A stretch of DNA of 64,000 bases, from assembly GCA_018907035.1 (NCBI GenBank), contig JACCIC010000052.1, positions 2,564,501 to 2,628,500 on the forward strand, in the 5' to 3' direction. This stretch comes from Sycobia sp. Sy_11 (taxonomy: Eukaryota; Arthropoda; Insecta; Hymenoptera; Epichrysomallidae). The translations under genes and the position numbers were made by a program. Below, piece by piece: positions 1 through 12,649 of the stretch (its first letter is position 1; each line of letters starts with the position of its first letter). The notes under the pieces are model-generated. The model was not told the DNA's origin and made no database searches. It saw only the letters and a list, made by a program, of their open reading frames with translations.

Positions 1-75
1 ATGGATTTGAAATTATTGTGAATAAAATAAATTTGTTAAATTATAAAAGAAGTGTGGAAAGAGAAAGTGAGAAAG

Positions 76-567
<492 letters not shown>

Positions 568-671
568 CCAGACTCGGGAAGAATTCCCCTTTATGAAGTT
601 AAATAGCGCAGTTGGATGGTATTGGTGAATAAATAAAAAAAAAAAAAGATTTGATTATACAGTGCGGGATT
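568..671 (+). repeat. direct repeat, 5' copy (possible LTR end)
   Basis: This ~104-bp segment, starting GACTCGGGAAGAATTCCCCT and ending GTGCGGGAT, recurs at 3249-3347 in the same orientation with few differences. The two copies flank about 2.6 kb containing gag-like reading frames, so they may be parts of long terminal repeats. Beyond the shared segment the two sides diverge immediately. A PBS-like TGGCATCCCTGGTGGGG lies at 710-726. The full LTR limits cannot be fixed. Confidence 0.55.
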
Positions 672-1508
672 GGCGTTCGTATTTGGTACGCTCAATACTG
701 TGTGACAAAATGGCATCCCTGGTGGGGATAAAGTCACTAAACCGAGTCTTGGATTGAGTGGAAATTTGGAAATATATATTTTCTTTTCTTTTCTTATTGT
801 TTTCGTGCTGACTGAAGGGTGGAATTTATAAAGAGGATTTATGATTGGCGAGAAATTTTGCGACGCAAATTTTGGCGCGAAAAGATTTAGGCGCGGAGGC
901 TTTGGCGGGAAAAATTTGATTGTGCTGCGATTTTAAATATTAATTTTAAGAGTTTTTTTTTTAATTTTTTTTTATGGAAAAAAGGGATTTAATTGATTAT
1001 TTTTAAATTTAATTCATCTATTTTTTTTAATTTTTATTTTATTATTTAAAATTTTTTTTTGACAGTGAGAAGTTTATCATTAGAGTGATTAAATGTTTGC
1101 TGGTTTTTATTCTTCTCTTCATTAGTGACTGGATATTATTTTTTTTTATTATTATTGACCAGATAATTATTTTTTTTGTGTGACTAAAAATTTTTTTTTT
1201 TGACCAGATAGTAGATCGGACAAAATTTTTTTTTAAATAGAGGTTTTGTTGGTGACTCTCTCGTTTAACGGAGATTATAGTGATGAAAATTAGGTGATTG
1301 AAAATTTCCTGAAAAAAAAAAAATATCAATCACTATTTATATTCCTCAGAAGAGAGTATAGTGACTGGCGTATTTATATATACATTTCGTAGTAGAGAAT
1401 ATTATTTATTTAAAATGAATTTAGGAATGTTATTTATTTATTTGAAATATTATAATATTATTTATATCTAAATGTGAAATATCTATATAATAATGATGAT
1501 ATTCATAG

Positions 1509-1560
<52 letters not shown>

Positions 1561-2457
1561 ATTCCCTCACCTGTAGTAGTAACGATTATAAGTTAAAGTT
1601 TTTCTTTAATTTTATTATTTTATAAAATTTTTTTTTAATTTTTAATTTTAGTGTTGCTTAATAAATAATTCCAGTTGAAAAAATTTTTTTGCTTTTTGCC
1701 TTAATAGATTGTTCTATTAAATACTATTAAAGTAAAGTTAAAACTTTAGAAATGTTATTAAGTAAGAAATAAGTTTTTAACTAAGAAATACATTTTTAAG
1801 TAAATTTTAACTAAATAAGTTAACTAAGAAATAAAATTATAAAATTTACGGAAGTAGTCGTGGAGAAATTTAGTAGGTCCTTTTCAGTTGCTGAAGAAGA
1901 AGCTGGTGTCTGAATAATTCATAAGTACTAAGAAGTCTAATAATTCAGGAGTACTCAAGAATAATATTATTAAATTTTAATTAAATTATTAAATTAGAAT
2001 TTTAAACGTTGAAAGAACGTGATAAATCGGTTGAATTTTTTTTTGTTGTACTTTCATTTTAAAAATTTTTTTTTGTCTTATCAATATAATTGATAGACTT
2101 TTGAAATTTTGTTTCTGTTGTAACTAAGTTAATAAATTATAAATTGGAAATTTAGATAAGGTAGTGCAGACTATAGACACCAGCTGTATAAGGTAAAAAT
2201 TTAATTTATTAAATATTATATTTTTGATATTTGAATTAAAATTATTGGTGAGATGTGATATGGTATAATAAGGAGTCACGGCATCTATGTTCGTAAATAG
2301 TGGGGTACATTCGAACTTTCAAAATTGGAATATTGATCGGAATCTGTGTTAAGAACAGAACTCAGATTAGAGACAAGAAGAATTATTTTTAAAAAATTTT
2401 TTTTTCTCCTTCTTCTTTCGCAAACGAATTTGTTAATTTAGCTTTGTAAAGACTGAG
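672..2457 (+). other. AT-rich leader of the LTR-like remnant, with (TA)n tract
   Basis: No coding sequence is recognised. Homopolymer A and T runs dominate between 950 and 2100, and (TA)n(TG)n lies at about 1509-1560. A CT-rich run at 2400-2425 precedes the first candidate ATG at 2458, as in a retrotransposon leader. Confidence 0.45.
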
Positions 2458-3275
2458 ATGGATATTACGTCCGGTACATTAAATCAAAGGAACAGAATGG
2501 AATATGAAGAGTTTTTAGGAAATTTATTGAAACGATCAAGTCGGGCTAGGGAAGTAGCTGCGGAAATAGAATCTTTACTACCAGATGAGATCTTCCGTAG
2601 ATTGGATATAGACGCGTTAAGTACGAAAGCAGAAACTAGGACATTGAAAGATAGTCTATAAGATATAAATTGTGCCGGGTGTTACCGAGGAGTCACATTC
2701 CTTGGAATCCAGACGTAGATAATAGAGGGAAAGAGCTTGCCTTCACTACGACAGTATTGCAAACAGCCAGTTCAGAAGAAAACCTTCCACTGCCTGAAGC
2801 CGAGTTGGTGCCAGAAGCCAATATATCGACTAATGGCGGAGGAGCTGAGATGATTGGTGTGGGAAGGGACGATTTAGCGGGAGCGGTAGTAGTGACCACA
2901 ACAATGACTTCGACGACTTGTACTGTTACAACGGTGATGTCGGGACCAATTATGTGTACAATACATAAATTTCAACCTCTTGAAGAAACGACGAGAAAAA
3001 TGATCTCGTTAAAGGATCCAGTGTCTTGAGCTGTTGTGACGATGTTGAGGGAAATGTACACCTCGATAAAGAATTTGAGGGTAATTCCCGAAATAAATCT
3101 GCTTACAAATAGGAAAATGACAGAAATGAATACCAAGAAATCAGTACAGGTGAAGAAACGACTCTCTGTCAGTTATCCAAGGAATAAAGAGTCGGTAGTA
3201 TCAAGCTTAACCGGTAATATTAATCACAAGTTGGGGTTCCATTGTCCAGACTCGGGAAGAATTCCCCTTTATTAA
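2458..3275 (+). pseudogene. decayed gag-like reading frames
   Basis: Three consecutive plus-strand open pieces (2458-2661, 2670-3029, 3036-3275) sit between the two copies of the 100-bp direct repeat. The first 67 residues are charged and helical in character (EEFLGNLLKRSSRAREVAAE), which fits the N-terminus of a retrotransposon gag protein. The next pieces have no recognised domain and change frame, and no zinc knuckle, protease or polymerase is visible. A gag identity is inferred mainly from position and composition. The element, if it is one, has lost its pol region completely. It could instead be an unrelated captured gene fragment. Confidence 0.4.
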
Positions 3276-3347
3276 GTAAATAGCGCAGTTGGATGGTAAT
3301 GGTGTATAAATTAAAAAAAAAAAGATTTTATTATACAGTGCGGGATT
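3249..3347 (+). repeat. direct repeat, 3' copy (possible LTR end)
   Basis: Partner of 568-671 (GACTCGGGAAGAATTCCCCT ... TACAGTGCGGGATTG). It is followed directly by a Helitron-type 3' terminus, so the two elements abut here. Confidence 0.55.
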
Positions 3348-3424
3348 GTATATAGAGTACTTTTAATAATTTATGAAATTGGTTAAATTATTGTCTGGAG
3401 CGAAGCCGAAACGAGGGATGCTAA
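3348..3424 (+). mobile_element. Helitron-like 3' terminus
   Basis: These ~77 bp match 42383-42476 in the same orientation: GTATATAGAGTAC, then AT-rich sequence, then GAGCGAAGCCGAAAC and GGGATGCTAA. The GC-rich hairpin followed about 10 nt later by CTRR (here CTAA) is the hallmark of Helitron 3' ends. The hairpin is degraded here compared with the other copy. No matching 5' end was found upstream in this window. Confidence 0.6.
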
Positions 3425-4156
3425 TAAATATATATATATATAGCTAGTAAATATATATTCAATGCGACGTTGCTGTTTTCGTTTGAATCATACAGAGGTT
3501 AAGCCAAAATATATCGCGCATATAATATGCGCACGAGTATCAGAAAATAATTTAGACCCAAACGCCAATGCCAGCTTCATAATGCAGACGAATTTTTCAG
3601 TCTACAAAAAATGAAGACATTCATAAAGTATTTATGAATTTATAAAGTATTGTAGAATTTAACTCATAGAAACAAAAAGAGAAAATTCATCAATTATATC
3701 CAATATTAAAGATATTTATGATAATATGAATTAAAAATAGAAAATTGAATTCTTGCAACTCAATGCTAAAATAAAATTATATAAAATAAAAATGTTGAAG
3801 TTTCAAAGTTATATGTTATCTAAATTATAACTACAAGATATAAGATTTACATTCTTCAACGTTTTACAATAGGATGGAATTTGAAGTTTTATATTTTCTA
3901 TAATGTGCATTATCAATAAAAAAATGTATAAGTATTTTAAATAATAATAAGTAATGATACGAACTTAAACATATTTTCAACAAATATGAATATCATGTAG
4001 ATTGTAATGTTAAAGTTTTTGATGTACCAATGTTTCTGATACTACATATTAAATAGAATTCATAAATCCCATACATTATTCCTAGTTTCCTTCACATTCA
4101 AACAGCATACTTTTCATTTATATTTATTTTAATCTACTCTGTATTGTTACTTATTG
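3425..4156. other. AT-rich intergenic stretch
   Basis: A short (TA)n tract at 3427-3442 is followed by AT-rich sequence. No coding or RNA feature is recognised. Confidence 0.5.
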
Positions 4157-5507
4157 GCATTTTAAAGAATTCGTGTAATTCCGATTCAACACAAAAAATG
4201 GTCTAAAGCATAGAGTCGTTTTCTGTATAAACAAATAATGAAATTAATCTGTTTGTTTATTTATAATATTACAGTGATGTGAACAAAACCTCACATATGA
4301 TAACATTATCTATTGAAGAAATTGTTAAAAATACATTATCTGAATTACTTATGTATATTAGACAGTAATTGCAATAATTTATTTAATTCTTCAAGTGTCA
4401 CTGGACCATTTTGGAGTACAAACATCTGACAAATGGAGTTTTTTATTATATTTTACATGAGGGCACAGTCTTATAACAAATAATGTTGGGACATTTTCGA
4501 CCATATTATCCGACTAAGCCCTTTTTAATCAACTCTGTAAATCAAAAAGTCATCAACGCTTGAACAGAAGTTCATTCATATAGTTAAATTGGGATGTTTG
4601 TCATTGACTCCGAAAGATCAAATTGATTCTTCAGGTGAGATGTCTTCGACATTGTCACAAAGGCCATTTGAGTGTTATAATATCAATCGTATATTATTTC
4701 TCGAAAAATTATTTTTCCCTTTTAGCACCACAGTAATAGTCTATCGATATTTCGTACTTTTCATTTTACTTTATTTTAACTAATTTTATTTCAACCTATA
4801 TTTTTAAAAATTTATTTAACTAATTTTTTCTGGATTTTTTTCTTATGCTTTTTTTAACTGATTTGATTTTTATCAAATTTTTGTTTATTTCACAAATTTT
4901 TTTCACCAAATTTTTTTCAGCAATGTCTTTTTTAATCGATTTTCTTGTATTCGATTTTATTTTTCTTTTAGAGAAAATAATTTTTTAATTTTATAATTTT
5001 TTTATACAATTTGTTCCAAAAACTTTTTTGTTATCAATTTCTATAATATTAATCAAATGACTCAAAATATATACGTAATCTATCTATCTAGAACTTTTAT
5101 CAATTTTTACGTACATCTGAACATTTTTTCGATACAACTCTGTATTCAATTACATTCATTAAATAATATATATTTAAGATTATAACCGATTTATTATACA
5201 CTCTTTAAAATTTTATACCGTACTTTATTTAGTTCTACCACGTAATATGAAGGAGACACAACGATTTATTATTATAATTTTCAGAATTAAATAAATTATT
5301 GCAATTACTGTATAATATACATAAGTAATTCAGATAATGTATTTTTAACAATTTCTTCAATAGATAATTTTATCATAAGTGAGGTGAAGTTCACAATCAC
5401 TGAAATATTATAAATAAACAAACAGAATAATTACATTATTAGTTTATACAGAAAACGACTCTATGTTTCAGACCAATTTATGTGTTCAATCGGAATTACA
5501 TGAATTT
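4157..5507. mobile_element. foldback / long-TIR DNA element
   Basis: Sequence 4167-4390 is an inverted repeat of 5283-5507, about 225 bp per arm with scattered mismatches. Matching blocks include GTAATTCCGATT versus AATCGGAATTAC, TAGAGTCGTTTTCTGTATA versus TATACAGAAAACGACTCTA, and AATTTATTTAATTCT versus AGAATTAAATAAATT. The 890-bp loop is AT-rich with only a short open frame (4589-4783) of no recognised family. Such long arms around a non-coding middle are typical of foldback elements or long-TIR MITEs. Exact outer ends and target duplication are not clear. Confidence 0.8.
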
Positions 5508-5519
5508 ATGCTAACCAAT

Positions 5520-5837
5520 TTATGCTGACGTAGTTGTGACGTTGCATCGGCGTATTAGTGTAGTAGTTGAGCCTATTGAGGGCGCACGTTCCCAGCGTTC
5601 GAAAATCGTCGATCCTTTTGTATATGGCATTGGCAATCTCTCATTATTTTCTCTGATACCATTCGAATTTTTGCGATGATAATTGGCTTTCCTCAAAATT
5701 TCTTGGCACTTATCGGCAGAGTATATTTTTTCTCTATATGTCATGTCTATTATATCTAATTGTATATTTTGATAATTGCTTTCTTTTTCTATTATTTTTT
5801 CAAAATTTTCACTTTCGGTATCCATACACGGTGACAC
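5520..5837 (-). other. unassigned open frame downstream of the copia fragment
   Basis: A 105-residue open frame on the same strand as, and immediately downstream of, the copia protease fragment. It is rich in charged residues and shows no motif I recognise. It could be decayed pol sequence or flanking sequence. Its last third overlaps a weakly tRNA-like plus-strand segment at about 5540-5625. Confidence 0.25.
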
Positions 5838-5895
5838 ACAAACCGTGAAATAATATTACATCATTACTTGAGTATATTATCATTTTATTATTTGA

Positions 5896-6545
5896 TCAGT
5901 TAATTCGAAAACCGGTGATATCCATGCATGCTCTGCTTATCAAATTTCGTGTCATATTTGGAGCGTATAAAACATTTTTTAATTTTGCCCTAACGAATGT
6001 ATTTTCATCTTTCACGTAAAACGTCACATCGTCTCTTCCAAATACTTGCAACTTTGCATTTTTATCCCCTATTAACGCATCAATTGGTGAGAACTCGATA
6101 AAATTTTTTAAATGTTTTCTATCTTTGCAAAAATGAGCCGTTGCTGCATCGTTTAGTAGCCATTCATCAAGCGTCTGTTCAACTATATCATTTATTTGTG
6201 CATCGAATCCATTATCTTTTTCCAAATATACATTATTTTCTATATAAAATGCTTTAGCATCATTTTGACAATTTCCTTTATTGAAACAAGTTTGCTTTCG
6301 TTTTAACGAATAACAATCCTTTTTCATGTGACCAAATTTTTTACAATAATTACAAATTATATCTCTATTATCAGTTAAAGTATTTTTATATCCAATTTGT
6401 TAGTTTTTATATTTTTATTTCTAATTAAATGGTAGGCATCTATTACATTATCTAAGCCATCATTTTTTCTTATTTGTTTTATTCTACCCTGCTCAGTAAT
6501 TAGTTGTTTCTCAATATCTTTAAATGTAAATTTATCATAGTCTAG
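5896..6545 (-). pseudogene. Ty1/copia gag-protease fragment
   Basis: Reading the minus strand, a gag C-terminal stretch near 6545-6400 (FTFKDIEKQLITEQG) is followed, after a frame change, by a CCHC zinc knuckle CNYCKKFGHMKKDC at about 6350-6305. The copia-type protease and pre-integrase lead then run to 5896, ending in the characteristic LKNVLYAPNMTRNLIS. This order is that of Ty1/copia polyproteins. The protease active site, normally DSG in a W-L-L-D-S-G-A-T-x-H context, reads WLLNDAATAHF, so the catalytic aspartate and glycine are gone. The frame shifts around 6390 and stops at 5896. Integrase, RT and LTRs are absent, so this is a dead fragment. Confidence 0.85.
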
Positions 6546-7150
6546 TCTATAAAATGTTTATACAAGATTATCGAATTCTAGAAAGAGCTTGCTTATTAAT
6601 TGAAAACATTAAAATGCCTGATATTTGAAATCCAGAGTCCTGGATCGTTAGAGATTTTTCACTTACTTTTTTATTTTTATTATTACTATTTATTATTTTT
6701 ATTATTTTTATTATTACTACATAAAATTCGTCCACAAGGCCTGCAAGTCGTATTCCGGATTTCGGTTGAAAATTGTCTTTTAAAATTTAGCATGCTGCCT
6801 TTCCTATAACTGTAGTAAGTACAGAGCAAGAATCTATCCAGTTTTCTCACACTTCTTGTGAGAATCATTAAATAATAAATAGTAATAGCTGAATGGAAGT
6901 TCACCTTTTCTAAGTAACGCTAAGTATTTGTTTTGTTTTCATAATAGTGAAAGTGAAAGCAGCATTCCTTGCTCTGTTTCAAAACAGAGGTAAACAATCC
7001 TCATAGTAATTTTTATAAGTCATATATAATATTATTTACATCTAAACTCATTTTCTATGTTTCATATTATTGAATATGCATTAATGCTTATATTGATTTC
7101 TATTTACATACCTTGACAAACACACTCACACACACACACGCGCGCGCGCA

Positions 7151-7199
<49 letters not shown>

Positions 7200-9470
7200 C
7201 TATTATATTATAACATTATTAATAAATTCGTCCAGACATATACTTTGCTCGCCCTTTAATGTTCAGGTCCCTTGAGAGGAATAATTTCCTCTGAAATTTT
7301 AATTATTACAAGATAATAACACTTCCCAGTCTCAGCCCCCTCAGCATCATATGTCATAATCAGCCTCTATTTTTCCAGCGTTATAGATTTTGAAAAGTGA
7401 TTTTGATTAGGAAAGAGTCGACTTTTTCAAGTGCTGTAAAAGGCAAAAGATTTGAAAGTACACAAGTAATGGTGGAAAAATTTTTCAGCCTGATCGGTTG
7501 AAAAATAATAATTTTAAGAAAAATATCTTGCTGCTAAAAACTGCCCCTCACACTTAAACAATACCAGCCTTTTAAGTAGTTGGATTAGTAGCTTTTTCTC
7601 CTTTTTAGCAATTTCTCTGTACACAGAAGTCATAATAAAAGTAGCTTCGATGAAGAGTGATGATCAAGGTGAAGTAAAATTGATAAAGTGATCAATGCAT
7701 TTGTAATAGTACAATGATGTGTACGTAACCTATACACCATATGCTGACAAGTACGGAAAATTGAAAAGTGTAGAAAGTTAGAAACTAATGGGAATTTCCA
7801 TAATTTATTAATAAAGAAAGCTGAAGGTGATCGTTCTGAGCGAGGATTCTCCGTTTTTCTCTCATCTATTTGTAGACAACTTGCACACTGAGGGGAGATA
7901 TAAGAAAAATAAATATATAAAATTAACAAGCAGAATAAACGATATAAATATTAATTAATAAATAAACTAAAATAAATAATATCAACATTCACATAAAATT
8001 TTATCAAGATGACATGGAAAACTTAACAATGTTATCTTTTTCAAATAAAGGAATGTGTGATATAGATTAATAAAATATGACAAGTCAATTTGTGCAATAA
8101 GAAGATTAAAAACATTTTATCGATAACTTTTAATAATTATTATAAAAAGATAAATTTTTTTTTCTCAACTTTGTCATTATAACATATAGACTCATTCTCG
8201 CTTTTGATATTTATAATAACTTGGTGCGAACACGTACTGAAGACAAGAATTAATACATATTAAGATTAGAAAAATTACAGGAGGTACTATTTTTTATATA
8301 ATACAACTATTTAACTCAAGTGTAATGTTTGACAGCTAACCACAAAACTTACCATCATCTATGGAGTATTATCTAAGGAGATAAGTAGTTGTAATAAGAG
8401 GAAGCTAACTATTTGAATTACATAAATTCTAACTGGAGGTGTATTACTAATCACGATGTTAATTAAACAGATCTTTCATAAATCATTAAATTACCAATAT
8501 TAAATAACTTGAAAGGAACTGAATACTAGCAGAATCCTTAACAACAAATCAACTACAAACTGAATAACTGCAATGGTAACAAGCACAATAAACATTGACG
8601 AGCAACAATATTAATACAATAAATAAATAAATAAATAAATAAGTAAATAAATATCAATGAATACCTAAATAACTAACGAGTTAATACACAATTACAGGAT
8701 TTTACGATTAGATCTCATATCCAAGTTATATTATTATAGACCACCACATAATAGATTATTATATAATTTTTATTATTATATATTTTTGTATCATTATATA
8801 ATTTGATACACATAATTTTAACAGTTAATTGTTATTAAATATATATAAAAAAGAGAGAGAGATATGAATAGCTGAACATTATTTCCAATTACTGGACAGA
8901 TATATAGCAAATATTGCATTTATTGATGACAAAGTGTACATAACCAACTTATAAGAAAGCAGCCTATAATAACATACAAGTGAAGTGCTGAGTGTGGAAA
9001 AACTTGAAGTTACTCAAAATAAATATATAATATATAATATAGAATATATCGTATGTACGAATGTATCGTACACATATTACATTATGATATGACTTACATC
9101 AAACCTAATAATTATCAATAATACAATATATGGTATGTACTATATATATCATATAATAACCTCATAACATCACCTATTATAAAAGATACAACTGTATATA
9201 TATACTGAAAATAGGAAACTCATCGATAACACTAAATAAATAAACGACACTACAATTGTTAATTCACAATATAAGACAAATTTAAATAATTAGGAAATAC
9301 ATACAGAAGAATTTGAATACGTATCCTACATAGATGGACGGTCGACGATAGACATGACTTCGAAAAACCGTACAAAGGCAGATCTTCAAGAACTTAGAAG
9401 CGAACTCCTTAATTTTAAACAAAGTAGCTGCATACTTCACTTGACATTTTTAGAATGGATAAGCAATAGA
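6546..9470. other. AT-rich stretch with microsatellites, no gene seen
   Basis: It contains a TTA-rich tract (6662-6720), a compound (CA)n(CG)n(TA)n tract (7123-7197) and (AAAT)n (about 8612-8650). Small open frames on both strands show no domain. It runs up to the start of the Ty3/gypsy element. Confidence 0.5.
7123..7197. repeat. compound (CA)n(CG)n(TA)n microsatellite
   Basis: A CACACACACACACG run passes into CGCGCGCGCACGC and then ~50 bp of pure TA. All three parts alternate purine and pyrimidine. Confidence 0.95.
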
Positions 9471-9479
9471 TAACTGACG

Positions 9480-10450
9480 TTGTGCAGGAGCATGATGGAA
9501 GACCGGAAACGGATCATCCCGACATCACGGAGAACTCGGATGCCTTGAGCTCGACAGCCCTTGAGGCAGGTCACTCACCGCAGACACCCGCTGGCCCATC
9601 AACATAACTAAACACCAAGGAAGGAGATCAGAACCCGATGGGACGATCTCATACAGCTCCCACGATGTTACAGGGGCCACCCCCACTACCAACAGCCACA
9701 GGACTAGGTTCTTTCCATGGACCGTGCTCACTACCACCTGGTCATAGCACGGACCTGGCTGGAAACATGGAGATACTTGGAGATACGGTAAACAGCTGGT
9801 CGTATATACCCGGCATGTGACCATATCCACACACAGCAATGCTCCAACCGTACTCGACAGCGTACACGGGATTACCAACCCCAGCGTCAGAAACACTACC
9901 AGCACCCCCAGAAACTAGACAAACAACCTCGAATCGATCATTCGAAAATATCTACTCCAAAGAAACGCACACCGGACAGCTCTTACGACAGTGGCGCGTA
10001 CGGTTTACAGGAGCCTCTCGACAGTACGTAAAGAAGTTCATTGAATGGCTGGAAGAGACAATGAATAGCCTAGATACTCCTGCAACAGACATTTTAAAGT
10101 GAATACCGGGAATCCTAAACGGATCAGCACGAATATGGTCCAGGCCCCTTTAATAAAATTGACGGTCATTGAACGAATTCAAGGCAGCTTTGCGCCATCA
10201 ATTCCGGTCAATCGATTACTCTTTGCAGCTAGAGGAGTCTCACGACAGAACACAAGGTTCGAAAGAACCTATCGGATCCTATCTGAGAGAGATGCGTGTT
10301 CTAATTGATAAAATAGCGCCGGTGTTAATCGAGGAACAACAACTCGACAGGATATACCCTAACCTGCATCCGTCGTATATGGATAAAATCGATAGACAAG
10401 ATTTTAAGTCAATCGACGAACTACAACTAATGCGGCAGCAGATTGAGTAA
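9480..10450 (+). pseudogene. Ty3/gypsy gag, broken
   Basis: Gag is spread over several frames. The first part (open from 9638 and 9839) is proline- and threonine-rich. It leads into the core segment QWRVRFTGASRQYVKKFIEW, closely resembling the WNVRFTG core of the other gypsy gag at 31.7 kb. After a stop at 10102 and a frame change, 10169-10450 continues with FKAALRHQFRSIDYSLQLEE and a terminal region ending in LQLMRQQIE. This is the usual gag order: a capsid-like helical domain, then a linker before the zinc knuckle. Function in life would be particle assembly and RNA packaging. The stops and frame changes make it inactive. Confidence 0.8.
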
Positions 10451-10500
10451 AGAATGAACTTACACGGTACTATAAAGAACCACGAGCTGCAGAAGATTGT

Positions 10501-11143
10501 ATGATAAGCACCGCAGTTTGCTCACCATCAAAGAGAATGAGCAATTGGGCCCGGTTAGCAGCCATTGAAAACGATAAGTCACTTATGACTAAAGAAACGG
10601 TCACAATAACAGAACCCTCAGCGTCAGCACCAGCTAGACATGAAAACAATGAATCAGGGCAACGCGATACCAATTCCCATCACCCTCACGCAATAGATAC
10701 CAATCGTCTTCAGGTCCTAAATACTCACCACACCGTTTCACATCCCCGAGTCCCTGTCGATATCGAACTAGCGAGCGGATTTCCACGACTAAGATCAATG
10801 GCGTCGAGAACAAACGCTTGATCGCGACTATCAATCGCCAAGCCGCAACGACAAATGGTAGAACTACAAATATCGAGAAGAGCGAACGCATAGGCCATCA
10901 ACACAACAAAACAATATGAATGGCCAAAGATACAGCAATAGACGAAAATCACCATTTGGACAAGACGATTATAGACGCGATTACGACGGTTACCATTCGC
11001 CACGACGAAGCGATCAGAGCGAGAAAAGCAGACAGCAAGATGAAGACATGATGCCTTGCTGCAACTGCAAACAACCGGGACACTGGGCTGATAGTTGCCC
11101 CGATAGGATTAAGTCGGATTTAAATTTTGAAGTCCACAGTTGA
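10501..11143 (+). pseudogene. gag C-terminus with CCHC zinc knuckle
   Basis: A basic, serine- and arginine-rich linker leads to a single nucleocapsid knuckle CCNCKQPGHWADSC (about 11057-11098), with the C-x2-C-x4-H-x4-C spacing intact. It is in frame from 10916 but needs a frame change from the gag core. The knuckle would bind the element's RNA. It is preserved better than most of the element. Confidence 0.8.
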
Positions 11144-11228
11144 TATACTTGATATACTTGATTATTTGACGTTTTAGACATTTCACGGTTATTTAAAATT
11201 TTATATATATTGAGTTTTGTAAGAAAAA

Positions 11229-11730
11229 TTGAAGTTTCCCGGTTCAGGATATCGTGTATTTCTACAACAGAATAAATATATCGTATGCTTCAATTGCAAT
11301 AAAATAGAACCACGCAAGCAGACAATCGTCAAATCAACTACGTATGAAATGAAGGCATCAAAATTGAACTGTGTTTCATTTGGGAGTGGGAAGAGGAGTC
11401 GCGACAAGCAATGATTGGAAACGTGTTGCGCGAGGATGTTTTGGGAGAAAGAAATGCGTGCAATCAGTTTGAGCTTAGTAAGCAAAATGTGTGCTTGCGG
11501 AGGGCCGGTAGTCCAATCTGTACGCTAGAATGTTTCCATACCGACTAGTATTAAAGGTACGATATATAATTTGGAATACTTAGTGGTGCTGGTTGATAGC
11601 TTGCCAGCGCATGTGCTATTAAGTGATTCTTCGCTAGTTATAGCGAAAATTGAATTACGACATCAACCCGGTAATAAACCCAATTATATGAGAGGAATGT
11701 GTACAGCTGATATAAGAGAAGATTTCTGAT
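11229..11730 (+). pseudogene. protease region, decayed
   Basis: An open piece (11229-11414) with a second cysteine pair (VCFNCNK) is followed by a short stretch near 11580-11660 reading VVLVDSLPAHVLL. That is where the aspartic protease core (L-V-D-S/T-G-A) is expected. Only the D-S pair survives and the glycine is lost. Assignment rests mainly on position between gag and RT. Confidence 0.5.
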
Positions 11731-11734
11731 TCCG

Positions 11735-12557
11735 TTGGTACTATGGTACAACAGGTGCCTGAAGAATTTGAGAGCGAATGAAAAGGTCATCGATTGTTAT
11801 GTACTGTCAGAGCTGTTAGCAGCATCTGTAAAATTAAGGATTACCGTAAAGAACACAAACCCGATTACCTCGCATCCAGATCGATTGTCGCGAGATGAAA
11901 AAGCCGAGGCAAAAGCACAGATTGAGGAGTAGCTAGCTAATGGAGTGATACGATAAGATGCATCTGAATTCGCAAGTCCAAACGTGGTAACGTGAAGAAA
12001 AGGATGGTACAAAGCGAGTTTGTATTAATTATAAAAAATTGAATGACGTTGTCAAAAAAACATTACTCGATACAGATTACAGAAGATGCGGTGAATTCTA
12101 TGAGCAAATCCCAGATTCACTTGACTTTCTCACGCCTGGGGGCAATATATACCATTAAAGCACGCTCTGGATTTTACAATTAACTGGTGATTTTTTAGGA
12201 GTACATTACCACAATCTTTGAAGAGCTGATAAGGAAAAAGATTATCGTCTATATCTAGACGATTGTTGTATTATAGCTGAAAACGAACTACAGCTCACTC
12301 AACGGTTGCAACTAGTATTGAACACAGCGAGAAAATATGGACCGCAATTTAACTGGATAAACCGCCAGTTGCTACACCGAAAGGTGGAGTTTTTGGGATA
12401 TGTTATACGAAACGGGAATATTTCTCCATCGCGTGCAAAAGTTATGGAGTTCATAAATTATCCTCCATCAAGAAGCGTAAAGCAAGTGCTAAGATTTCTC
12501 GATCTCGCAGGATACTTTCGAAAAGGAACAGGAGAGCGTATGCAGCTAATGCCTTAA
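11735..12557 (+). pseudogene. Ty3/gypsy reverse transcriptase, broken
   Basis: RT begins with the standard lead NPITSHPDRLSRDEKAEAKA, a recognisable variant of the family's P-x-R-x-S-P-x-E-x-x-x motif. It continues across stops with ANGVIR and ASPNVV. The catalytic motif appears as YLDD at 12252-12263. The thumb-side block follows at 12306-12557: VEFLGYVIRNGNISPSRAK and then a degraded linker to RNase H. Several in-frame stops and frame changes (for example after IEE at 11932) abolish function. Palm motifs between 12060 and 12200 are barely legible. Confidence 0.85.
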
Positions 12558-12649
12558 ATCGAAAAGACTATTTTTCTTGCGCATGATCCCCTTACGGGAC
12601 GACACGAAAGGATGCAGAAGCAGGACAAATATTTGAATGCGGTAAGAAG

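Noticed and set aside
5540..5625. tRNA-like segment TTAGTGTAGTAGTTGAGCC ... GTTCGAAAATCG
   Set aside because: The B box is degenerate and no acceptor stem forms, so it was not called as a tRNA or SINE.
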